The translations under genes and the position numbers were made by a program. A DNA stretch of 64,000 nt. Source: CAWFKS01 sp963816435. Its GTDB lineage: Bacteria > Pseudomonadota > Alphaproteobacteria > Rhizobiales > Rhizobiaceae. Shown here piece after piece: positions 26,792-37,147 of the stretch. The stretch spans positions 255,687 through 319,686 of the forward strand of contig CAWFKS010000018.1 of assembly GCA_963816435.1 (NCBI GenBank), in the 5' to 3' direction. Below the pieces are notes generated by a model. That model was not told the DNA's origin. It made no database searches and saw only the letters and a program-made list of their open reading frames with translations. How positions within the stretch are numbered: position 1 is the stretch's first letter; each line of letters begins with the position of its first letter.

Positions 26792-28359
26792 TCCACCGCT
26801 CCTCGCGGGAACACGTGCCCGACATAGCCCGAAACGTCGACGAGGCCCATCGCCGCGCCGTTGGCCAACTTGATGACCGGCTCGGGATAAACGCCGAGGA
26901 TCAGGATCGGAACGCACAGCAGCACCAGCGCGGCGCGGCTGACGCCCGGCACCGTTGCGACTTCGCGGATCTCGGCCGGCTCGTCGTCGGCGGGCCCGTC
27001 GCGCCAGAAGGCCAGCGCGAAGACGCGGCCGAGCGCCAGCACCGTGAGGAAGCTGCTGACCAGGATGGCGGCGGCAAGCCACCACGCACCGGCGTCGAGC
27101 GAGGCGCGGACCAGCATGACCTTCGGCCACAGGCCCGAGCCGGGCGGCAGGCCGCCGATCGCCAGCACCAGCAGCAGCGCCATGGCCGTGAGCAGCGGCA
27201 GCGGCCTGTAGAGGCCGAACAATCGGTCCAGCGAATAGCTGCCGCCGGCCGCGTTCATCGCGCCGGCCAGCAGATAGAGCCCGGTAACGGCCAGCATGGA
27301 ATGGACGGCATAGGCAACAGTGCCGGCGATGCCCGCCTCGTTGCCGATCGCCAGGCCGGCAAGCATGACGCCGATGCCGGAGATGACGAGGAAGCCGAGC
27401 AGGCGGCGAATGTCGGTCTGCGCCAGCGCGCCCATGACGCCGAGGATCATCGTCAGTCCGGCTACCCAGGCGATGACGCCGGACAGCATGGCGCGTTCGG
27501 GCGGGAACAGCATGACCAGGCTTCTGAGCAAGGCGTAGACGCCGACCTTGGTCAGCAGGCCGCCGAACAGTGCGCCGGTGACGATGCGCGGCGTATGGTA
27601 GGAGGCCGGCAGCCAGAAGTTCAGCGGGAAGGCGGCGGCCTTCATGCCGAAGGCGACGAGGTAGAGCACGGCGATCGTCGTCAGCGGCCCGGTGTCGCGC
27701 AGCCCGGCCGCCTTGCGGGCGATGTCGGCCATGTTGAGCGTGCCGAACGTGCCGTAGACATAGCCGGTCGCCACGAGAAACAGCGTCGTCGCCACCAGGT
27801 TCAGCACGGCGTATTTGGTCGCGCCGTCGATCTGCCGCCGCTCCGAGCCGAGCACCAGCAGGCCGAAGGACGAGATCAGGAAGACCTCGAACCAGACGTA
27901 GAGATTGAAGATGTCGCCGGTGAGGAATGCGCCGCCCAGCCCCGCCATCATCAGCAGAAGGAACGGATAGAAGCCGTAGCGGCGGCCCGCCTTGTTGATG
28001 TCGCGCACCGAATAGATCGCGGCGGCGAAGGCGACGAAGCAGCCGGCCGTGTTGAAGGTGACGCCCAGCAGATCGGCCGCGAACGCGATGCCGAAGGGCG
28101 GCAGCCAGCGGCCCATGGTCATCACCAGCGGGCCGGACACCACGACCTGCGCCATAAGCGCGATGTCGACGACGAGCAGCAGCCCCAGCCCCGCGACCGC
28201 CGTCCACGCCTGGGTGGTCGTGCGGTGGCGGATCATCAACAGGACGGCGCCGATCAGCATCGGCAGCACGACGGGCGCGATCACCAGCCAGTCCGCGTAG
28301 GGCGTCGGGCCGGTGATTATCGCGTCGGAAAAGACTTTCGCCTGGTCGCCTACCGCCAT
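26788..28359 (-). CDS. mnhD: Na+/H+ antiporter subunit D
   Basis: An intact 523-residue MnhD, a large proton-translocating subunit related to complex I NuoN/NuoM. It has about 14 hydrophobic segments. Family features include MMAGLGGAFLTGDIFNLYVW and FEVFLISSFGLLVLGSER, with a conserved Glu in helix 5, Lys residues in FGMKAAAFPLNFWLPASYHT, and IVTGALFGGLLTKVGVYALL. Start ATG 28359 follows mnhC by 7 bp. No frameshift is seen. With MnhA it forms the ion-conducting pair of the complex. Confidence 0.95.
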   Translation of the reverse strand: MAVGDQAKVFSDAIITGPTPYADWLVIAPVVLPMLIGAVLLMIRHRTTTQAWTAVAGLGLLLVVDIALMAQVVVSGPLVMTMGRWLPPFGIAFAADLLGVTFNTAGCFVAFAAAIYSVRDINKAGRRYGFYPFLLLMMAGLGGAFLTGDIFNLYVWFEVFLISSFGLLVLGSERRQIDGATKYAVLNLVATTLFLVATGYVYGTFGTLNMADIARKAAGLRDTGPLTTIAVLYLVAFGMKAAAFPLNFWLPASYHTPRIVTGALFGGLLTKVGVYALLRSLVMLFPPERAMLSGVIAWVAGLTMILGVMGALAQTDIRRLLGFLVISGIGVMLAGLAIGNEAGIAGTVAYAVHSMLAVTGLYLLAGAMNAAGGSYSLDRLFGLYRPLPLLTAMALLLVLAIGGLPPGSGLWPKVMLVRASLDAGAWWLAAAILVSSFLTVLALGRVFALAFWRDGPADDEPAEIREVATVPGVSRAALVLLCVPILILGVYPEPVIKLANGAAMGLVDVSGYVGHVFPRGAVE

Positions 28360-28366
28360 GAAATCC

Positions 28367-28744
28367 TCAATATCCCATCGGCGGCAGGCCCTCGCCGCGC
28401 GGCTCGGCGATGCGCATCTCGTCGGTGTCGTCGGTGCCGAGTTCCTGATAGGCGCGGTAGGCGAGCACGAGCAGGAAGGCGAACAGCGAGAACGAGATCA
28501 CGATCGCCGTCAGCACCAGCGCCTGCGGCAGCGGGTTCGCGGTCGCCACCTCCGGGACCGAATGGCCGTCCGGAATGATCGGCGGCACCTCGCGCGTCAG
28601 GCGGCCTGCCGTGAACAGCAGAAGGTTGACGCCGTTGGACAGCACCACCGTGCCGAGCAGGATGCGGATGATGTGCCGGGACAGCATCAGGTAGACGGCG
28701 ACGGCGAAGAACACGCCGACCAGGGCGGAGACGGCGGTTTCCAT
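28367..28744 (-). CDS. mnhC: Na+/H+ antiporter subunit C
   Basis: An intact 125-residue MnhC, related to complex I subunit NuoK. Three hydrophobic helices are visible: ALVGVFFAVAVYLMLSRHII, then ILLGTVVLSNGVNLLLFTAG, and ALVLTAIVISFSLFAFLLVL. The segment between helices 2 and 3 contains the conserved SNGVNLLLF and DPLPQALVLTAIVI-like ANPLPQALVLTAIV. ATG at 28744 overlaps the mnhB stop by one base (TGATG). C-terminus is polar. Confidence 0.94.
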   Translation of the reverse strand: METAVSALVGVFFAVAVYLMLSRHIIRILLGTVVLSNGVNLLLFTAGRLTREVPPIIPDGHSVPEVATANPLPQALVLTAIVISFSLFAFLLVLAYRAYQELGTDDTDEMRIAEPRGEGLPPMGY

Positions 28745-29163
28745 CAGTCGCCTTCCCTTTCCTCGAGCGCCAGCGCGATCGAGGTGATGGCGCCGACGAC
28801 GACGAGATAGACGCCGATGTCGAAGAGCATCGGCGTCGAGACGTGAATGGTGACGCCGAGCAGGTAGAAGCTCGTCCACAGCCCGGTGAGGAACGGCACC
28901 TGGAAGACCAGCGACAGCAGGCCCGCGATCGCGGCGATGAACAGGCCGAAGCCGGAGATCGTCATCGGATGGAAATAGAGGGCGCGGCGGACCGGCGAGA
29001 CGCCGCAGGCAATGCCGTAGATGGCGAAGGCGGAGGCCGCGATCAGCCCGCCGATGAAGCCGCCGCCGGGCTCGTTATGGCCGCGCAGCAGGACGAAGAC
29101 CGAGAACAGCACCATCAGGCTGGTGAGATACGGCGCGGTGGTGCGGAAGATGACGGTGCGCAT
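28744..29163 (-). CDS. mnhB: Na+/H+ antiporter subunit B
   Basis: An intact 139-residue MnhB (MnhB_C domain) with four hydrophobic helices. The conserved GHNEPGGGFIGGLIAASAF block is diagnostic, together with SMVVLFSVFVLLRGH-like LMVLFSVFVLLRGHNEPG and a C-terminal TPMLFDIGVYLVVVGAITS. In this operon type mnhA and mnhB remain separate genes, which defines group 1 Mrp antiporters. Starts at 29163, one base after the mnhA stop. Confidence 0.94.
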   Translation of the reverse strand: MRTVIFRTTAPYLTSLMVLFSVFVLLRGHNEPGGGFIGGLIAASAFAIYGIACGVSPVRRALYFHPMTISGFGLFIAAIAGLLSLVFQVPFLTGLWTSFYLLGVTIHVSTPMLFDIGVYLVVVGAITSIALALEEREGD

Positions 29164-29164
29164 G

Positions 29165-31512
29165 TCAGGCGGCTCCCGTTTCCGCCGCCGGCGCCCGGCG
29201 CGCGCGGATGCGGATGAGCGCCAGGATCGCCAGGCCGGTGATCATGACGACCGAGATCTCGCCCAGCGTATCGAGGCCGCGGAAGTCGACGATGATGACG
29301 TTGACGATGTTGCGGCCGTGGGCGATCTCGTAGGAGTAGCGGGCGAAGAAATCCGACAGCGTCGGGTCGAAGGTGAGCTGCGTCACCTTCAGAAGCAGCA
29401 GGCCGAAGCCGAGACCGGTGACGGCGGCGATCGGCACGTCGACAAGCTTTTCCGACAGGGAACGGTGATCGGCCGGTTCGAGCCTCAGCCGTGTCATGAC
29501 CAGCGCGAGGATGACGACCGACAGCGTCTCGACCATGAACTGGGTGAACGACAGGTCCGGCGCGCCGAGAAGCATGAACAGCAGCGCCACGGCGAAGCCC
29601 TGGATGCCCAGCGAGACGATCGCGGTCAGGCGGTCGCTGGCGTAGATCACCGCGGCCAGGCCGATCGCAGCGATGGCAATCACCGCCCATTCGTAGAAGG
29701 GAAGCACCGGGAACGCGGGCATCACCGGCAGTTCGCCGGCGCCGATCATCGGCACGAACAGCGCCAGCGCGACGACGAGGAAGGTGGCGGCCATGTAGAT
29801 GTCCATGCGGCCGCCCTGCACGATGCGGGTGACGTGGAAGGACAGCCGCACGATGCCGCGCACGACCTGGTCGAAGCCGCGATCCGGTCCCCAGCCGATG
29901 GCGTGGAGCGTTCCGGCGACCGCCGCGCGCGCCGGCGCCAGCGCCAGGTAGGCGAGGATGCCGAGCCCGATGGTGACGATCGACAGCGTCAGCGGCAGGC
30001 CGGCATGCGGCGATCGGCGAGGCGTGCACCTCGACCGCCGCGCCCGCCACCGCGCTCGACATGGGGCCGGAGAAGAAGGCGTGGCTGGTCGCGGCGAGCA
30101 GCGCGGAAAGCAGGCCGCCGAGGCCGAGCACCATCGGGCCCAGCCAGAGCATCAGCGGCGCCTCGTGCGGCTTTCGCGGCGTTTCGACCTGGGCGCCGAG
30201 GAAAGGCTTCAGCGCGACCGCGAAACCGGCGGCGAACATCAGCGCGTTGCCGGCGATCGCGACGATCGGTCAGCGTCGCCGTCCAGCCGTCGCCGAAACC
30301 CAGGCCGCCATAGGTCTCTTCCTTGGCAAGAAAACCGAAGAAGGGCGGCAGGCCGCCCATCGAACAGGCGGCAAGCACCGCGGCGGCGAAGGTGATCGGC
30401 ATGGCGCGGTAGAGCCCGCCGAGGCGCGTCAGGTCGCGCGTGCCGGCCTCGTGATCGACCGCGCCGGCGACCATGAACAGCGCGCCCTTGAACATGGAAT
30501 GGGCGATCAGGTAGAGGACCGCCGCCGTGACCGCCTCTTCCGAGCCGAAGCCGGTCAGCATCACCAGCAGGCCGAGCGAGGCGACGGTCGTGTAGGCCAG
30601 CATCAGCTTGAGATCGGTCTGGCGGATCGCCAGCAGCGTGCCGACGATCAGCGTCGTGCCGCCGAACACCGGCAGGATCGTTTCCCACGCCGCCGTGCCC
30701 CCCATCACCGGGTTGAGCCGCATCAGCAGGTAGACGCCGGCCTTCACCATGGTCGCCGAATGCAGGTAGGCCGAGACAGGCGTCGGCGCTTCCATCGCGT
30801 TGGGCAGCCAGAAATGCAGCGGAAACTGCGCCGACTTGGTGAAGGCGCCGCCGAGCACCAGTATCAGCGCGGCCAGATAGAAGGGACTGTCCCTCAGCGC
30901 GCTTCCCGTGGCGGCAAGGGCCGACAGCGAGTTCGCGCCGGTGACGTTCCAGATCACCAGCAGGCCGGCCAGCAGCGACAGGCCGCCGATGCCGGTGACG
31001 AGCAGGGCCTGCAGCGCGGCGCGGCGCGCGGCCTCGCGGCGATGGTCGAAGCCGATCAGCAGGAAGGAGGTGATCGAGGTCAGTTCCCAGAACACGAACA
31101 GCGTCAGGAAGGAATCGGCGATCACCAGGCCCTGCATCGAGCCCATGAACATCAGGATGAAGGAGAAGAACCGCCCCTGGTGCTCGTGGCCCTTCAGGTA
31201 GCCGCCGGAATAGAGCACGATCAGCGTGCCGATGCCGGCGATCAGCAGCGCGAAGGTGAGCGACAGGCCGTCGAGCCGCCACGACAAGTCGACGCCGAGG
31301 CTGGGAATCCAGGAAACGCCGCCGAGAAGCTCGTTGCCGGCAGCCACCCGGCCGAGAAAGCCGGCGAAGTGAACGACCATGAACAGCGGCGCCAGCGCCA
31401 GCACCCAGGCGGCGTTGTGGCCGAGCCAGCGGGTCAGCAACGGCGCGGCCGCGGCAGCCAGGAACGGCAGAACAAGGGCCAGGAGCGTCAGCGATTGTTC
31501 GGCCGTGTCCAT
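29165..31512 (-). CDS. mnhA: Na+/H+ antiporter subunit A (two frameshifts)
   Basis: MnhA, the largest subunit (about 780 residues), related to complex I NuoL fused to an MnhB-like tail. ATG 31512 gives MDTAEQSLTLLALVLPFLAA. The proton-translocating part contains FSFILMFMGSMQGLVIADSF and FWELTSITSFLLIGFDHRRE (conserved Glu), then LQALLVTGIGGLSLLAGLLV and SAQFPLHFWLPNAMEAPTPV (conserved Lys in FTKSAQFPLHFWLP). Frameshifts near 30265 and 30005 break it. The C-terminal part from about 29860 includes FMLLGAPDLSFTQFMVETLS and VDFRGLDTLGEISVVMITGL. It is first in the operon, divergent from ptrB. Confidence 0.9.
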
Positions 31513-31716
31513 CCAGTCGGGGCGCCCCTGAGAGGTTTCGCGCGAAACCGCAGCGTCATGAAAATGTCGCGCGCCGTCCATTACCGGCTGAGGAATGGTG
31601 CGGCAAGTGCGATATGGGGACGCGTTGGCCGACGCGCCACGGTGTATTCGACGAACGGCTGACACGCGGCGGCCGGATCACTAGATAGAGGCGCAACCGA
31701 CACACGAAGCGAGATC

Positions 31717-33833
31717 ATGCAGCAGAAACGACTTTTCCCGGACATCGCCCCGCCCGCCGCCGAGAAGCGGCCCGCCACCGACACGCGCCACGGCATTTCG
31801 CGCACCGACGACTATGCCTGGCTGAGGGCCGACAACTGGCAGGACGTGTTCCGCGATCCCTCGCTGCTCGACCCGGCGATCCGCGCCCATCTGGAGGCGG
31901 AGAACGCCTATCAGGAGGCGATGCTGGAGGACACGGCGGAGCTGCGGAAGCAGCTGTTCGCGGAGATGAAGGGGCGCATCAAGGAGGACGATTCGTCCGT
32001 GCCGCTGCGCGACGGGCCGTTTGCCTACGGCACCGCCTTCGTGACCGGCGGCGAGCAGCCGCGCTTCTTCCGCGTGCCGGCGCAAGGCGGCGAACAAGAG
32101 GTGCTGCTCGACGGCGACAAGGAAGCCGCGGGCAAGGCCTATTTCCGCATCGGCGGCGTCGATCATTCCGGCGACCACGCCCGGCTGATCTGGGGCTTCG
32201 ACGACAAGGGCTCGGAGTTCTACACGCTCAAGGTGCGCGATCGTCGCCACCGGTGAGGACATGGCCGAGACGGTCGCCGACACCGGCGGGTCGGGCGTGT
32301 GGGACGCCGGCAACAGCGGCTTCTTCTACACGCGGCTCGACCCCAATCACCGCCCGTCGAAGCTCCTCCATCACCGCATCGGCGGGGACCGGCGAGGACC
32401 GGCTGGTCTACGAGGAGAAGGACCCGGGCTTCTTCATGAGCGCCGGCGGCAGCCGCCGCAACGACTGGATCTTCATCGCCATCAACGACCACGAGACCAG
32501 CGAATACCGCATCCTGCCGGCCGACGATCCGGACGCCGAACCGAAGCTGGTGGCGGCGCGCAAGACCGGCGTGCAGTACGACCTCGAGGAAGGCGGCGAC
32601 GTCTTCTTCGTGCTCACCAACGCCGACGGCGCCAAGGACTTCAAGATCATGACGGCGCCGGTCTCCGACCCCGCGCCGGCAAACTGGACCGAGCTGGTGC
32701 CGCACGAGCCTGGCCGGCTGATCCTGTCGATCATGGGGTTCGCCGACTTCCTGGTGCGGCTGGAGCGCAAGGACGGTCTGCCGCGCATCGTCATCCGCGA
32801 GCGGGCAAGCGGCGAGGAACACACGATCGCCTTCGACGAGGAGGCCTATTCGCTCGGGCTCGGCGGGTCGTTCGAATACGACACCGAGATGCTGCGCTTC
32901 TCCTATTCCTCGATGACGACGCCGGCGCAGCTCTTCGACTACAACATGCGGACGCGCGAGCGCACGCTGCTGAAGACGCAGGAAGTGCCGTCCGGCCACG
33001 ATCCCGACCATTACGTGACGCGCCGGCTGATGGCGCCGGCCGCCGACGGCGAACTGGTGCCGGTGTCGCTGGTCTATCACCGCGACACGCCGCTCGACGG
33101 CTCCGCTCCCTGCCTGCTCTACGGCTACGGCTCCTACGGCATCGCCATTCCGGCCGCCTTCAACACCAACTGCCTGTCGCTGGTCGATCGCGGCTTCGTC
33201 TACGCCATCGCCCATGTCCGCGGCGGCAAGGACAAGGGCTTTTCGTGGTACGAGGAAGGCAAGCGCGAGAAGAAGGCGAACACGTTCACCGACTTCATCG
33301 CCGCAGCCAACCATCTGGTGGCCGAGAAATACACCAGCCACGACCGCATCGTCGCGCAGGGCGGCTCGGCCGGCGGCATGCTGATGGGCGCGATCGCCAA
33401 CATGGCGCCGGAAGCCTTCGGCGGCATCATCGCGGAAGTGCCCTTCGTCGACGTGCTCAACACGATGCTCGACGACACGCTGCCGCTGACGCCGCCGGAA
33501 TGGCCGGAATGGGGCAATCCGATCGCCTCGCCCGACGACTACGGCGTGATCGCGGCCTATTCGCCCTACGACAATGTCGGCGCCCATCCCTATCCGCCGA
33601 TCCTGGCGGTGGCCGGGCTGACCGATCCGCGCGTCACCTATTGGGAAGCGGCAAAATGGGTGGCGCGGCTGCGGGAGCGATCCACCAGCGGTGCGCCCGT
33701 GCTGTTCCGAATCAATCTCGACGCCGGCCATGCCGGCGCCTCCGGCCGGTTCGCGCGTCTCGAGGAGATCGCGCTTTCCTACGCCTTCGCGCTGAAGGTG
33801 ACCGGCCGGGCCGGAGCAGCACCGAAGCACTGA
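31717..33833 (+). CDS. ptrB: Oligopeptidase B / S9 family prolyl oligopeptidase (two frameshifts)
   Basis: A cytosolic serine peptidase of the S9A family that cuts short peptides after basic residues. Residues from ATG 31717: HGISRTDDYAWLRADNWQDV, the family's N-terminal VRTDDYYWLRDD-like block, and LEAENAYQEAMLEDTAELRK. Frameshifts near 32243 and 32390 interrupt the propeller region, after which the frame is open to 33833. The catalytic domain carries GGSAGGMLMGAIANMAPEAF (nucleophile Ser in GGSAGG), an Asp in GLTDPRVTYWEAAKWVARLR, and the His in DAGHAGASGRF. Total about 705 residues, as in the family. The breaks look like sequence errors. Confidence 0.9.
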
Positions 33834-33981
33834 TCGGGCCATCGCGGCACGCTCGCGCGTCGCAGGCGCGGCGCGTGCCGCGTCTGCGAACCAACAGGGT
33901 GCGCGCCAGCGCATCCCCCGAAGCCATGCTGACAGTGAATGGCAGCATTGCGCGCGGCACTGCTTGACTTCTCGCCATCTC

Positions 33982-33997
33982 TCAATCAATTGATTGA
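33982..33997. promoter_or_regulatory. Perfect 16-bp palindrome before the TetR gene
   Basis: TCAATCAATTGATTGA is a perfect inverted repeat ending 4 bp before the TetR start codon. A TTGACT element lies at 33964-33969. The placement at the start codon suggests that the TetR protein represses its own transcription and that of the downstream efflux gene. Inference; no binding data. Confidence 0.65.
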
Positions 33998-34000
33998 TGG

Positions 34001-34652
34001 ATGAAACCCGAACACTGCACGCCCTCCCCTGCCGACAAGCGCCGCGACGAGATCGCGGCAGCCGCCCGCGCGCTCGTGGCCGAGCGCGGCTTCGAGGGGC
34101 TGCGCACGCGCGACATCGCCGATCGCGTCGGCATCAACATCGCGACGCTGCACTATCACGTGCCGAGCAAGGAGGCGCTGATCCAGTTGCTGGCCAGTTC
34201 GATGCGCGAAGCCTTCATCGCCCAGAGCGTGGCTCGTCCGCGCGAGGGCCTGAGCGGGATCGAACAGCTACGCCTCGAATTCGGCGACTTCAGGGAAACG
34301 CTGGAGACCGATTTCGAGCTGCTGCTCGCGTTCAGCGAACTGATCGAGCGGGCCCGGCGCGACGAGAAGATCAAGGCAGAGATCGGGCCGATGCAGGAAT
34401 ACTGGCACGGCATGTTCGAGCGCATGCTCGCCGCCGGCAAGGCCGAGGGCAGCTTTCGCGACGACATCGATCCGGCGCTCGGCGCCACGATGCTGATCGG
34501 CGCCCTCGTCGCCTTTCCCCGTTTCCACGGCACCGACCTCGCCGCCTTCGACCGCTATGCGCTCGAAATCGAGAAGGCCGTCGTCAAGCCGGCCAGCGGC
34601 CCGACGGCCAACGCAAACCAAAGCACCTCTTCCCAGGGACAAAACACCATGA
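34001..34652 (+). CDS. TetR family transcriptional regulator
   Basis: A TetR-family regulator of about 216 residues. The N-terminal HTH is DIADRVGINIATLHYHVPSK, preceded by KRRDEIAAAARALVAERGFE. The C-terminal ligand domain includes LRLEFGDFRETLETDFELLL and MQEYWHGMFERMLAAGKAEG. No stop appears in this frame before the next gene, so regulator and efflux pump read as one ORF. A TGA in another frame overlaps the pump's ATG (34650-34652), which is the normal arrangement if one indel occurred near 34600. I therefore end the gene at 34652. A palindrome lies just upstream. Confidence 0.82.
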
Positions 34653-36191
34653 ACGCGCGATCCACTTCCTCCACCGGTGCCACGGCACATCATCAACCCG
34701 GCTCCCCAGAAGAAGCGGAGGCGCATCCCCAGCGCTGGGTCGGCCTGGCCGTGCTGCTTCTTGCCGGCTTCATGAACCTGATCGACGTCACCATCGTCAA
34801 CGTCGCGCTGCCGCGCATGCAGCAGGGGCTCGGCGCGACCAGCAGCCAGATCGAATGGGTGGTCGCGGCCTACGTGCTGGCGTTCGCGCTCGGCCTGCTT
34901 CCGTTCGGCCGCCTCGGCGACGCGCTCGGCCGCAAGTCGATGTTCCTGATCGGCGTGACGAGCTTCACCATCTTTTCGGCCGTCTGCGGCAGCGCGCCGA
35001 CGATGACGACGCTGATCATCGCGCGCGTATTCCAGGGCCTTTCGCGGCGCAATGATGATGCCGCAGGTGATGGCCATCGTGCAGCTCATGTTTCCGCCCA
35101 ATGAGCGGGGCCTGGCGTTCTCGTTCTTCGGTCTCTCGGCGGGCCTCGCCTCCGTCGCGGGGCCGCTGGTCGGCGGCCTGCTCATCAATGCCGATCTGTG
35201 GGGCCTCGACTGGCGACCGATCTTCCTGGTCAACATTCCGATCGGCATCTTCGCCGTCATCGCCGGTCGTGCGCTCATTCCCGATCTGCCTCGCCACGCC
35301 AACCTCAAACATGACATCGGCGGAATACTGATCGCAGGCATTTCGATCGTGCTGCTCGTCTATCCGCTGATCGAGGGGCATTCGCTCGGCTGGCCTGCCT
35401 GGACCTGGGCGATGTTCGCAGCCTCGTTTGTCGGTCTCGCCTGCTTCTACTTCTACGAACGCCGACAGGAACGGCTCGGCCGCAGCGAACTTCTGCCGGT
35501 GTCGCTGCTGACCAACAGGAATTTCCTGATCGGCATCTCGATGGTGACCGTGTTCTTCTCGGGCGTGGCAGGGTTCTTTCTGGTGCTGGCGGTTTTCCTG
35601 CAAACCGGTTTCGGCTTCTCGGCCCTGCAATCCGGCCTGACGACCGTGCCCTTCCCCGCAGGCGTGCTTATCGCGTCGGTGGTGACCGGCCGGCTCGGCG
35701 GCCGCTGGCCGCGGCGACGCGTCGCCGCCGGCTCGCTCGTCTTGATGGCCGGCATGTCCTTCCTGAAGCTGCGCGTCGGCGAAATCGGCGAGGAGGTCGA
35801 CCACTGGCGCCTCGTGCTACCGCTGCTGATTTCCGGCTTCGGCATGGGTATCGGGATTTCCTCGCTGTTCCAGACGGTGCTCGCCAACGTGCCGCCGCAG
35901 GACGCAGGCGCCGGTTCCGGCGCGCTGCAGTCGCTTCAGCAGGTCGGTGGCGCCCTGGGCATCGCGATAACCGGGCAGATCTTCTTTTCCACGCTGGCCG
36001 GGCGTTTCCAGACAGGCTCGGCCCCGCATCCGGCCTTCGTGGCGGGTCTCGGCCAGGCACTCATCTACGAGATCGCTGCATTCGCCGTCGTCGCGGCGAT
36101 GGTGTTCCTGCTCACGAAGCCACGCGTCGGGGCGGCTGGACACGGCCATCCACAGGCGGCCCAGAAACCGCCGGTCGCTGCCGAGATGTAG
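34649..36191 (+). CDS. DHA2 family MFS multidrug transporter (one frameshift)
   Basis: A 14-helix drug:H+ antiporter (DHA2, EmrB/QacA-like), probably exporting toxic compounds sensed by the upstream TetR. The likely start is ATG 34649, MNARSTSSTGATAHHQPGSP, with a polar leader, then VLLLAGFMNLIDVTIVNVAL (motif D1 of DHA2 pumps) and AYVLAFALGLLPFGRLGDAL plus GRKSMF (motif A). One frameshift near 35045 separates FQGLS from MMMPQVMAIVQLMFPPNERG, then GLSAGLASVAGPLVGGLLIN (motif C). It ends at 36191. Length of about 514 residues is typical. Confidence 0.88.
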
Positions 36192-36194
36192 GTC

Positions 36195-37127
36195 TCAGTA
36201 GCCGTTCGGCAGCGGCGGGATCGCTTTGAGGTAGGCCGCGATCGCCGCGCGATCCTCCGCCGGCAGGCGGGCGGTGTTGTCGATGACCTCGGCCATCGCC
36301 CCGCCGGCAGAATCGAAGTCCGGCATGAAGCCGCTTTCCAGAAAATAGGCGATGTCGTCGGCGGACCAGTCGCCGATGCCGCCGGGGCCGGAGGTGATGT
36401 TCGGCACGTTGCCCTTGCCCGTCGCGGCAGGCGCCCCGGCCAGCCATTCGTCCTTGCGCATGGCCCCGGCAACGTTGCGGGGCGTGTGGCATTCGCCGCA
36501 ATGGCCAGGGCCTTCAACCAGATAGCGGCCGCGCAGCACCTGCTCGTCGGCTTCCGGCAGAGCGACCACGGGTTCGCGGTCGAGGAAGGCGAACTGCCAA
36601 AGGCCGAGGCCGCGGCGGAGGGTGAAGGGAAACGATAGTTCGTGCTCGCCCGCCCTGCCCTTCACCGCAGGCAGCGTCTGCAGGAATGCATGCAGGTCGT
36701 TGATGTCGGCAAGCCGCATGCGGGCGTACGACGTGTACGGGAACGCGGGATAGAAGTGGCGGCCGTCCGGCGACACCCCGTTCAACATGGCGTTGGCAAG
36801 ATCGGCCGCGCTCCATCCGCCGATCCCGTCCTGCTCGTCTTGCGAGATGTTGGGCGTGACGAAAGTGCCGAACTGCGTCTGAAGCCTTACGCCTCCGACA
36901 AGTTCGAGCCTGGCGTCGCCTTTCGCGCCCGGCCGGGCATGGCAGGATGCGCAGCCGCCGGCCCAGAACATGTGCTCGCCGCGCGCCGGATCGCCGGGGC
37001 CGAGCTCGGCGAGTTGAGAGAGGTCTGACGCGTCCAGTTCAGCCGGCCGCGTCAGCAGCCAGAATGCGAGACCGCCCGCGCAGGCGAGCGCGACCAGCGC
37101 GACGACCAGCCTGGCGAGAAAGCGCAT
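36195..37127 (-). CDS. Dihaem cytochrome c
   Basis: A 310-residue membrane-anchored cytochrome with two haem c sites. The N-terminal segment LVVALVALACAGGLAFWLLT is an uncleaved membrane anchor. Haem sites are CASCH in FWAGGCASCHARPGAKG and CGECH in VEGPGHCGECHTPRNVAGAM. Axial Met candidates are FYPAFPYTSYARMRLADIND and FMPDFDSAGGAMAEVIDN. It resembles the cytochrome subunit of alcohol/aldehyde or sulfite-type dehydrogenases. It probably passes electrons in the periplasm. It follows the cytochrome c' gene by 20 bp in the same operon, and converges on the MFS gene with a 3-bp gap. Confidence 0.9.
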   Translation of the reverse strand: MRFLARLVVALVALACAGGLAFWLLTRPAELDASDLSQLAELGPGDPARGEHMFWAGGCASCHARPGAKGDARLELVGGVRLQTQFGTFVTPNISQDEQDGIGGWSAADLANAMLNGVSPDGRHFYPAFPYTSYARMRLADINDLHAFLQTLPAVKGRAGEHELSFPFTLRRGLGLWQFAFLDREPVVALPEADEQVLRGRYLVEGPGHCGECHTPRNVAGAMRKDEWLAGAPAATGKGNVPNITSGPGGIGDWSADDIAYFLESGFMPDFDSAGGAMAEVIDNTARLPAEDRAAIAAYLKAIPPLPNGY

Positions 37128-37147
37128 GTGCGCCGCGCGCCGTGCGA

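Noticed and set aside
26815..31662. Long plus-strand open frames opposite the antiporter operon
   Set aside because: They are antisense shadows of mnhD and mnhA, rich in His/Gln/Arg as expected for reversed membrane proteins.
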